Below are positions 1-5,005 of a DNA stretch of 6,689 bases, in pieces. The position numbers were made by a program, and so were the translations under genes. The notes under the pieces were generated by a model. It saw only the letters and a program-made list of their open reading frames with translations. It searched no databases and was not told the DNA's origin. This DNA comes from Bacillota bacterium (GTDB taxonomy: Bacteria > Bacillota > UBA4882 > UBA10575), in contig JAAZDX010000219.1 in assembly GCA_012512605.1 (NCBI GenBank), forward strand, positions 1-6,689, given 5' to 3'. Position 1 is the first letter of the stretch. Each line of letters opens with the position of its first letter.

Positions 1-16
1 GAAGGGGAGGGGTTCT

Positions 17-112
17 ATGATCCTTTCCGCAGAGTTTTTCTGGAAACTTTTTGAGATTACCGGGTCGATCACAGCCTATTTGTTATATAAGGAACTTATA
101 AACCTCAATTAA
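17..112 (+). CDS. YqzL-like small protein, 31 aa
   Basis: This short gene starts at ATG 17 after a strong Shine-Dalgarno sequence (GGGGAGGGG at 4-12) and stops at TAA 110-112. The product begins MILSAEFFWKLFEITGSI and continues with an AYLLYKEL segment. The pattern of an aromatic FxWKLF stretch, then TG(S/N)I, then YLLxKEL is what I know from the YqzL family, a conserved Firmicute miniprotein of unknown function. In Bacillus subtilis yqzL lies near era and recO. At 31 residues it is shorter than the roughly 45-50 residues I recall for the Bacillus protein. It has no signal peptide and no confident membrane segment. The T-box leader of pheS begins immediately downstream, so the two genes may not be co-regulated. 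The family call rests on recalled motif similarity, not an alignment. Confidence 0.75.
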   Translation: MILSAEFFWKLFEITGSITAYLLYKELINLN

Positions 113-114
113 AA

Positions 115-383
115 CTCAATCAAAGAAAAGACGAGGAAGGAAAGGGTAACCGCGCAGAACGGCACAGGGAGGAATGGTAAATTGAGAACATTCCCCGGGA
201 AGGCGGTTGTAGTTCGTTCTGGAGTTGCTGGTTGAAATTGGAGTAGGCTATGCCGGTTTCCACCGTTATCGGAGAATGATCCTTGTTGCGCAAGGATCGC
301 CAAAGCGGAGTCGGTCTGACTAAACTGGGTGGTACCGCGGAAGTAACCTTTCGTCCCAATGTAGGGCGGGAGGTTTTTATTTT
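115..383 (+). promoter_or_regulatory. T-box leader, phenylalanyl-tRNA responsive, upstream of pheST
   Basis: The canonical T-box core lies at 327-340: GGG, the bulge TGGTACC at 330-336, then GCGG. In the antiterminator GGG 327-329 pairs with CCC 355-357 and GCG 337-339 pairs with CGT 352-354. The TGGT of the bulge can pair with an A-CCA tRNA 3' end, which fits the discriminator A73 of tRNA-Phe. Stem III is probably the perfect 8-bp hairpin at 278-298 (GATCCTTG, loop TTGCG, CAAGGATC). In the Stem I region, CAGAACG 155-161 pairs with CGTTCTG 215-221, and inside it GGAATG 171-176 pairs with CATTCC 189-194. A purine-rich K-turn-like stretch sits near 131-147. The likely specifier is TTC (Phe) at 258-260, followed by CACC; this placement is tentative because the usual GAA just before it is absent. 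When uncharged tRNA-Phe accumulates, the antiterminator should form and pheST be transcribed. Confidence 0.93.
345..383 (+). terminator. T-box regulated intrinsic terminator
   Basis: Bases 345-356 (AACCTTTCGTCC) pair with 364-375 (GGGCGGGAGGTT) as a 12-bp stem with a few G-U pairs and a 7-base loop, followed by TTTTTATTTT. The stem includes CGTCCC (352-357), which is also the 3' arm of the antiterminator, so the two structures are mutually exclusive, as expected in a T-box attenuator. The pheS Shine-Dalgarno lies 16 bases after the T tract. Confidence 0.9.
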
Positions 384-412
384 ACCTGTTTTATCGGGAA
401 GGAGGCTACATG

Positions 413-1435
413 ATGCAAGATGAATTAAAAAACATTCAAGAACAAGCCTTGAAGGAGATTCAAGCTGCTGCTTCTTCTGCGCAGCTGGCCGAGATTAGGC
501 TGGAATACTTTGGCAAAAAAGGCATTGTGACCAAGTATTCACGGACACTCGGGACCCTTTCGCCTGAAGAACGTCCCCGGGTTGGCAAAGCCATTAATGA
601 GCTCCGTCAAGAGCTGGAGAAAGCTTTGCAATTGCGCCATGAAGAGCTTGAGCGGCGCGAAGCAGAAGCCAAATTCGAACGGGAAAAGATCGATGTCGAG
701 CTCCCGGGGAGACGGCCCCGCCGCGGGCATCCCCATCCACTGCAGCTGATCATTGAAGAGATTACCATGACCTTTTTGGGGATGGGTTTTTCGGTAGCGG
801 AAGGTCCGGAAGTGGAATTTGATTATTACAATTTTGAAGCCCTGAACATACCGCCGGAGCATCCGGCACGGGAGATGCATGATTCTCTGTATATAACCGA
901 AAATATTCTTTTACGCACCCACACCTCGCCGGTCCAGATCAGGGCGATGGAGAAAGTTCATCCGGATCCCGTCCGGATCATTGTCCCCGGTCGGGTTTAC
1001 CGCCGCGATGCCCTGGATGCGACCCATTCACCGATCTTCCACCAAATTGAAGGGCTGTTGGTGGATAAGGATATTACTTTCGGTGATCTAAAAGGGGTCT
1101 TAACCGTTTTTGTCAAGAAATTCTTCGGTGAAGACCGGCAGGTCCGGTTGCGGCCTAGTTTCTTCCCCTTCACCGAACCCAGTGCGGAAGTTGACGTTTC
1201 CTGTGTTTGCCAAGGCAAAGGGTGTCGTATCTGTAAAAATACCGGCTGGATTGAGATTCTAGGCTCCGGTTCGGTCCACCCCCGAGTGTTGGCGATGGCC
1301 AATTATGATCCGGAAGTCTTTTCTGGTTTTGCCTTTGGTATGGGGGTTGAACGCATCGCCATGCTGCGGTACGGGGTTACGGACATCCGCCATTTTTACG
1401 AAAATGACTTTCGTTTTCTCAGTCAATTTTGTTAA
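413..1435 (+). CDS. pheS: Phenylalanine--tRNA ligase alpha subunit
   Basis: PheS is the catalytic subunit of the cytoplasmic alpha2beta2 phenylalanyl-tRNA synthetase. It activates phenylalanine with ATP and transfers it to tRNA-Phe. The 340-residue product has an N-terminal coiled-coil region that binds tRNA (about 1-95) and a class II catalytic core (about 105-340). Visible landmarks are GPEVEFDYYNFEALNIP (131-147), DSLYIT and LLRTHTSPVQ (157-175), motif 2 around GRVYRRDALDATHSPIFHQIEG (193-214), LRPSFFPFTEPSAEVDV (246-262) and motif 3 GFAFGMGVERIAMLRYG (305-321). A four-Cys knuckle, CVCQGKGCRIC (264-274), is typical of Gram-positive PheS. The length is normal. Two ATG codons are adjacent at 410 and 413; AAGGAGG (399-405) is 7 bases from the second and 4 from the first, so I prefer 413, but 410 would add only one Met. 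Expression is controlled by the upstream T-box, and pheT follows after 13 bases. Confidence 0.98.
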   Translation: MQDELKNIQEQALKEIQAAASSAQLAEIRLEYFGKKGIVTKYSRTLGTLSPEERPRVGKAINELRQELEKALQLRHEELERREAEAKFEREKIDVELPGRRPRRGHPHPLQLIIEEITMTFLGMGFSVAEGPEVEFDYYNFEALNIPPEHPAREMHDSLYITENILLRTHTSPVQIRAMEKVHPDPVRIIVPGRVYRRDALDATHSPIFHQIEGLLVDKDITFGDLKGVLTVFVKKFFGEDRQVRLRPSFFPFTEPSAEVDVSCVCQGKGCRICKNTGWIEILGSGSVHPRVLAMANYDPEVFSGFAFGMGVERIAMLRYGVTDIRHFYENDFRFLSQFC

Positions 1436-1448
1436 GGGGGGATAAGGA

Positions 1449-3863
1449 TTGCGTGTATCATATAAATGGTTACGGGAATACGTTCCAGTGGAGCAAAGCC
1501 CGGAGGAATTGGCCGACCTTTTAACCATGGCCGGGCTTGAAGTCGATGATGTAATCAATTTAGGAGCTTCCTACCGGGGCCTTAAACTAGGTCAGGTGAT
1601 CAGTCTTGAGCCCCATCCCCGCGCGGATCAGCTCTATGTATGTGGAATTCGTTTGTTCTATGGTGAAGTGACGGTGGTTACTGCGGCAACCAACCTGAAA
1701 GTGGGGGATAAGGTTCCAGTTGCTTTGCCCGGCTCAAGCCTGCCCGATGGAAAAGTAATTCAGCCAGCCGAATTTCAAGGTATTGTCTCCCAAGGGATGC
1801 TCTGTTCCGAAGAAGAGCTTGGGCTGGCGCGCAAGTCGGAAGGAATCATGGTTTTACCTCCGGAAACCGACCTTAAGGCGGATCTACCAACCAGCTTGGG
1901 GTTGGACGACCATGTTCTGGTTTTGGAATTAACCCCCAACCGGGCTGATTGTTACGGTATGTTGAATCTGGCGCGGGAAGTCGCGGCCCTCACGGCGACT
2001 CAAGTCAAATTACCAACCTATTCCGTTCAAGAAGAACTAGCCCAATCCATCCATGACTTGGTCACCGTAGAAGTATTGGATCCCGAACTCGCCCCCCGCT
2101 ATGCGGGCCGGGTTCTACTCAATGTCAAAGTTGGGGAATCGCCCTTATGGTTAAAAACACGCCTGCTTGCAGCCGGAATGCGTCCGATCAATAACTTGGT
2201 GGATTTGACCAACTACGTAATGTTAGAGTTTAATCAGCCATTACATGCCTTTGATCTTAACAAAATGAAAGACCGTATGGTCGTGGTCCGCTCTGCGCGG
2301 CAGGATGAGTTGATGCAAACCCTCGACGGTGAAGAAAGAAAACTCCAGCCCGGCCAGCTGGTGATTGCCGATGCCGAAAGGCCGCAGTGTATCGCTGGCG
2401 TAATGGGTGCGTTTGATAGTGAAGTAACCGCGGCGACCACGAGCATCTTTTTAGAGTCCGCCTATTTCTCTCCGGTCAGTATTAGACGGACCGCCCAGGA
2501 GCTTGCGATCCGCTCGGAAGCTGCCATCCGTTTCGGGAAGGGCTTGGATCCAGAGACCGTTCCTTTGGCCTTAGACCGCGTTGCTTATCTGGTTGAACAA
2601 CTAAAAATCGCACAGGTGGCAAAGGGGATTATCGATCAAAACTCCCGACCAACGGCGGCGCGGAAAATTTGGTTTCGGCCGGAACGCATTAACGCCCTCC
2701 TTGGGACCCGGTTGGAAAGCACGGACATGAAAGAGATCTTTCAACGGCTGAACTTCCAGACAGAAGAAGATAATACCGACGGTAAAACCTATCTGGTGCC
2801 GCCATCTTACCGGCTGGATATTGGGAACGAAGCGGATCTGGCGGAAGAGGTTGCCCGGATCTACGGTTACAATAATATTCCCGCGACCTACCCGGCGGCG
2901 CAGATCATTGGGCGGCTCACGCCGGAACAGGAGTTTTCTGCACAAATCAGGAACATCCTTTTAGGACTGGGTTTGAGTGAGATCATTACCTATAGTTTCC
3001 ATGGTGAAAAAATGTTTGACCGTTTAAACATCCCGGAAGGGCATCACTTGCGCCAAACCGTTAAGATGATGATCCCCTTGAGTGAAGAAGGTTCCATGAT
3101 GCGCACCACATTACTCCCGGGCGTATTGGAGAGTTTAAGCTACAACGCCAGCCGAAACCACCATGATCTCCAGGTCTTTGAGATGGCCCACGTTTATCAC
3201 CCCCAAGCCGATGTTAGCGCGTTACCGGACGAACCCCTATACTTAGCTGGCGGGCTTAGTGGTCGGATCAATGAACATGGATGGAACCAGAACAACCGGG
3301 AAGTAGATTTTTACGATGGGAAAGGTTTGCTCGAAACCCTTTTCGCCCATCTACGGGTTGATGGATTAAGCTTTCGCCGGGGCGAACACCCGACGATGCA
3401 TCCGGGTCGCACGGCAGTACTGGAAGTCGCCGGTCGTCAGGTGGGCTTTGTTGGCGAAATTCACCCGGCGGTCAAAAACGGGTTTAACCTGACGGCGCCG
3501 GTCATCCTTTTTGAACTCAATCTAGACGCCCTCTGGCCGGCAGTGGAAAAAGAAGTAGTGCGGGTTGTTCCCCTCCCGAAATTCCCGCCGGTCCTGCGGG
3601 ATCTCGCTTTCATCTTGCCGGAAGACATCAAGGCGGAAGCCCTCACCGAACTCTTCCGGGAAATTAGCGGCGAAAAATTGGAAGCAATCAGCCTCTTTGA
3701 TGTCTATCAAGGGGATCATATCCCGAATGGGTACCGCAGTTTGGCTTTTTCCATGACCTTCCGGACTCCGGACCGGACCTTACAGGATGAGGAGGTCAAT
3801 ACGGTTATGGAAGCGATCATCAAAGCGGCGGCCGAACGTTTTGGAGCTCAGCTTCGGGCCTAA
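1449..3863 (+). CDS. pheT: Phenylalanine--tRNA ligase beta subunit
   Basis: PheT is the structural, tRNA-binding and editing subunit of phenylalanyl-tRNA synthetase. The 804 residues match the usual bacterial length. Domains in order are an N-terminal segment (1-39, MRVSYKWLREYVP), an EMAP/OB-fold tRNA-binding domain (about 40-155), the B3/B4 editing domain (about 210-385), B5 (about 405-478, with SYRLDIGNEADLAEEVARIYG), a catalytic-like core without catalytic function (about 485-690) and a C-terminal ferredoxin-fold anticodon-binding domain (about 710-803, PKFPPVLRDLAF and SLAFSMTFRTPDRTL). Editing-site candidates are H266 in QPLHAFD and E336 in FLESAYF, by homology to the Thermus His261/Glu334 positions as I recall them. 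The start is TTG 1449, preceded by GGGGGG (1436-1441) at 7 bases; the N-terminus agrees with the family, so TTG is convincing. It is co-transcribed with pheS and ends before a strong terminator. Confidence 0.98.
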   Translation: MRVSYKWLREYVPVEQSPEELADLLTMAGLEVDDVINLGASYRGLKLGQVISLEPHPRADQLYVCGIRLFYGEVTVVTAATNLKVGDKVPVALPGSSLPDGKVIQPAEFQGIVSQGMLCSEEELGLARKSEGIMVLPPETDLKADLPTSLGLDDHVLVLELTPNRADCYGMLNLAREVAALTATQVKLPTYSVQEELAQSIHDLVTVEVLDPELAPRYAGRVLLNVKVGESPLWLKTRLLAAGMRPINNLVDLTNYVMLEFNQPLHAFDLNKMKDRMVVVRSARQDELMQTLDGEERKLQPGQLVIADAERPQCIAGVMGAFDSEVTAATTSIFLESAYFSPVSIRRTAQELAIRSEAAIRFGKGLDPETVPLALDRVAYLVEQLKIAQVAKGIIDQNSRPTAARKIWFRPERINALLGTRLESTDMKEIFQRLNFQTEEDNTDGKTYLVPPSYRLDIGNEADLAEEVARIYGYNNIPATYPAAQIIGRLTPEQEFSAQIRNILLGLGLSEIITYSFHGEKMFDRLNIPEGHHLRQTVKMMIPLSEEGSMMRTTLLPGVLESLSYNASRNHHDLQVFEMAHVYHPQADVSALPDEPLYLAGGLSGRINEHGWNQNNREVDFYDGKGLLETLFAHLRVDGLSFRRGEHPTMHPGRTAVLEVAGRQVGFVGEIHPAVKNGFNLTAPVILFELNLDALWPAVEKEVVRVVPLPKFPPVLRDLAFILPEDIKAEALTELFREISGEKLEAISLFDVYQGDHIPNGYRSLAFSMTFRTPDRTLQDEEVNTVMEAIIKAAAERFGAQLRA

Positions 3864-3878
3864 CAATTGAATTTATCT

Positions 3879-3910
3879 AAAAAACACCCCCTGGAGCGGG
3901 GGTGTTTTTT
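3879..3910 (+). terminator. Intrinsic terminator of the pheST operon
   Basis: CACCCCC (3885-3891) pairs with GGGGGTG (3898-3904) around the 6-base loop TGGAGC. Flanking A6 (3879-3884) and T6 (3905-3910) extend the stem and supply the U tract. The symmetry means it could also terminate transcription coming from the opposite strand. It separates pheST from the agr-like cassette. Confidence 0.95.
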
Positions 3911-4010
3911 ATTCTGTCTTTTTGGAGAAAAACAGAAAAAAAAAGTTAATTTTCGGGTTTTCTCGGGATGAATAACAGATGAGGCTCGCCGATATTAAAA
4001 GTAAGAATAT

Positions 4011-4023
4011 GGAGGAGGGAGGG
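4011..4023 (+). promoter_or_regulatory. Shine-Dalgarno site that sets the agrB start
   Basis: The run GGAGGAGGGAGGG lies 6 bases before TTG 4030. The in-frame upstream ATG codons at 3979 and 4009 have no comparable site in front of them, and the strong site would fall inside the coding region if either were used. This supports TTG 4030 as the main start of the AgrB-like gene. Confidence 0.7.
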
Positions 4024-4029
4024 ATCGAA

Positions 4030-4677
4030 TTGCTCCTGAAAGATTTGGCGACCTCATGGGCACAAGCCCTTTCCCGGATTACCGGAGAAGCCGATCATTA
4101 CAAAATTGCCTTAGCACGCTACATGATAGAAAGTCTCCTTTCGACCGTCCTCTCCCTACTTTTCATCCTATTTTTCGGGTTGATCTTTGGGGTGTTAAAA
4201 ACAGCAGTTCTCCTGACTGTGGTCGTTTCGATCTTAAAGGCTGTTATGGGCGGATTGCATCTAAAGACCCCGCTACGCTGCGCACTTGTTGGGGCGATTA
4301 TGACCATAATCCTAAGTTATATTGCTCTTTTCATCCCCTATCGTCAAATCCCAAACTTGGTCCAATTATGGGTCTTTCTCTTTCTGGCTTATGTTGTTTG
4401 GAAACAAGCACCCCTTGAAGCAAAGGGAAAACCCCTCACCACCGAACAAAAGAGGAGACTCGCCCGCAATTCACGGATCTTGATCCTTTTGATCATTTTC
4501 ACCTGTTGGTGCTGGCCAGAGGGTTTTGCCATCAATGAACTCTTTTATGGAACCGTTTTTCAAGTCTTTACCCTAACCAGACCGATGGCACGAGCGATTG
4601 ACGGTCTTGATCAACTGCTTGACCGTGGACATAACAAATTCCAAGTTTTTAAGGACATTATCAGGAAAGGGGGATAG
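4030..4677 (+). CDS. agrB: AgrB-like accessory gene regulator membrane peptidase
   Basis: AgrB proteins are integral-membrane cysteine endopeptidases that cut the C-terminal tail off an AgrD precursor and form the peptide thiolactone. The 215-residue product (from TTG 4030) has an amphipathic N-terminus and then about five or six hydrophobic segments: roughly 35-54, 57-73, 84-104, 110-124, 149-161 and possibly 165-182. The catalytic signature GGLHLKTPLRC (74-84) carries His77 and Cys84, the same numbers as the catalytic pair in Staphylococcus aureus AgrB. The loop motif APLEAKGKPLTTEQKRRLAR (127-146) is also typical of the family. A longer reading frame opens at ATG 3979 (232 aa), but the ribosome-binding site favours TTG 4030. 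The agrD-like gene follows after 4 bases, so the pair is an operon. It is not linked to pheT by transcription, given the terminator at 3879-3910. Function is a confident family inference; the substrate is the adjacent AgrD. Confidence 0.93.
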   Translation: MLLKDLATSWAQALSRITGEADHYKIALARYMIESLLSTVLSLLFILFFGLIFGVLKTAVLLTVVVSILKAVMGGLHLKTPLRCALVGAIMTIILSYIALFIPYRQIPNLVQLWVFLFLAYVVWKQAPLEAKGKPLTTEQKRRLARNSRILILLIIFTCWCWPEGFAINELFYGTVFQVFTLTRPMARAIDGLDQLLDRGHNKFQVFKDIIRKGG

Positions 4678-4681
4678 GAAA

Positions 4682-4795
4682 ATGAGAAAGTGGATTTGCT
4701 CGGCGCTTCTGTCGGTCTTGGCAATACTAGCAACCTGCAGCATGAGCATGGCGTGTCTTATCTTATTCTACCAGCCAGAATTACCCCAAAAGTAA
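4682..4795 (+). CDS. agrD: AgrD-like cyclic lactone autoinducer precursor, 37 aa
   Basis: The precursor runs from ATG 4682 (purine-rich AGGAAAGGGGGATAGGA just upstream) to TAA 4793-4795. It has a basic, hydrophobic, helix-forming leader (MRKWICSALLSVLAIL), a core around ACLILFY (24-30) and the tail QPELPQK (31-37). The order Ala-Cys-four residues-(Y/H)QPE-P is the hallmark of clostridial AgrD peptides. By comparison with Clostridium perfringens AgrD, as I recall it (SACLWFT then HQPEEP), the thiolactone should join the Cys25 thiol to the Phe29 carboxylate, giving a CLILF ring, with AgrB cutting before Tyr30. Two further cysteines (6 and 19) lie in the leader. An in-frame ATG at 4598 inside agrB would give a longer product with an implausible N-terminus and no suitable ribosome-binding site, so I reject it. 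Ring boundaries and exporter are inferred. Confidence 0.92.
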   Translation: MRKWICSALLSVLAILATCSMSMACLILFYQPELPQK

Positions 4796-4844
4796 GATTT
4801 ACATTTAAGCATTATTCACGAAATAGTAGACGAATAAGGCGAAC

Positions 4845-4931
4845 ATGAGTTATTATTTTGTTAACGTAAAGATTAACGAATGTGACGAGCTGTTATGTTG
4901 CAACAGTAATAAGGAAAGGACGTATGTTTAA
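4845..4931 (+). CDS. Possible 28-aa Cys-containing small ORF
   Basis: Between agrD and the receptor-like gene an ORF opens at ATG 4845, with AAGG (4836-4839) 5 bases upstream. It encodes a peptide beginning MSYYFVNVKINECDELLCC and ending NSNKERTYV. It has three cysteines, no membrane segment and no family that I recognise. Its stop codon (4929-4931) lies inside the left arm of the 14-bp inverted repeat at 4918-4951. It could be a real microprotein, the decayed 5' end of a former gene, or chance. AT-rich intergenic DNA of this length readily contains such frames, so I hold it weakly. Confidence 0.22.
   Translation: MSYYFVNVKINECDELLCCNSNKERTYV
4861..4878 (+). repeat. Short direct repeat TTAACG, 12-bp period
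   Basis: TTAACG occurs at 4861-4866 and again at 4873-4878. Read on the minus strand the surrounding 9-mers are TTCGTTAAT and TACGTTAAC, each one mismatch from the loose LytTR (AgrA-type) half-site that I know as [TA][AC][CA]GTTN[AG][TG]. The spacing between starts (12 bp) is shorter than the roughly 21-bp period of classic AgrA sites. No response regulator is visible in the window, so the function is speculative. Confidence 0.3.
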
Positions 4932-4951
4932 AGTTAATTAAACATACGTCC
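4918..4951. repeat. Perfect 14-bp inverted repeat with 6-base loop
   Basis: GGACGTATGTTTAA (4918-4931) is the exact reverse complement of TTAAACATACGTCC (4938-4951), around the loop AGTTAA. The next bases are GATCTCATAATAG, with no T tract, and the upstream side has no A tract, so this is not a normal intrinsic terminator on either strand. It sits 55 bases before the start of the receptor-like gene. It may be an operator for a dimeric regulator, an RNA hairpin in the 5' leader of that gene, or an mRNA-processing or stabilising element between agrBD and the receptor. The dyad is seen directly; its role is not. Confidence 0.85.
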
Positions 4952-5005
4952 GATCTCATAATAGATAGTATAGTATGAATTATCTCTTAAGGAGTGTATT
5001 TATCC

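Noticed and set aside
97..102. TATAAA as a -10 box for the T-box transcript
   Set aside because: Its place just before the leader is attractive, but no -35-like hexamer lies 16-18 bases upstream; TTGTTA at 80-85 is only 11 bases away.
539..880. Minus-strand ORFs across pheS and pheT
   Set aside because: They are antisense shadows of well-established genes, with no ribosome-binding sites or family resemblance.
3912..3937. AT-rich imperfect inverted repeat TTCTGTCTTTTT / AAAAACAGAA
   Set aside because: It has a bulge and consists mostly of A and T runs beside a terminator; chance pairing is likely.
3950..3967. TTTTCGGG / TTCTCGGG tandem repeat, 10-bp period, upstream of agrB
   Set aside because: Only two short imperfect units; too weak to call an operator.
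4598..4795. 65-aa version of the AgrD ORF starting at ATG 4598 inside agrB
   Set aside because: The first 28 residues overlap the agrB coding region in another frame and do not resemble an AgrD leader, while ATG 4682 has a good ribosome-binding site and gives a typical precursor.
4918..4951. The 14-bp dyad as an intrinsic terminator
   Set aside because: There is no T tract after it on either strand and the stem is not GC-rich at its base near the loop.
4969..4974. TATAGT as a -10 box for the receptor-like gene
   Set aside because: The -35 position falls in the right arm of the dyad (ACGTCC) and does not match; not supported as a promoter.
4994..5005. GTG 4994 as start of the receptor-like gene
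   Set aside because: It overlaps the only Shine-Dalgarno sequence (AAGGAG 4989-4994) and has none of its own; TTG 5006 fits better.
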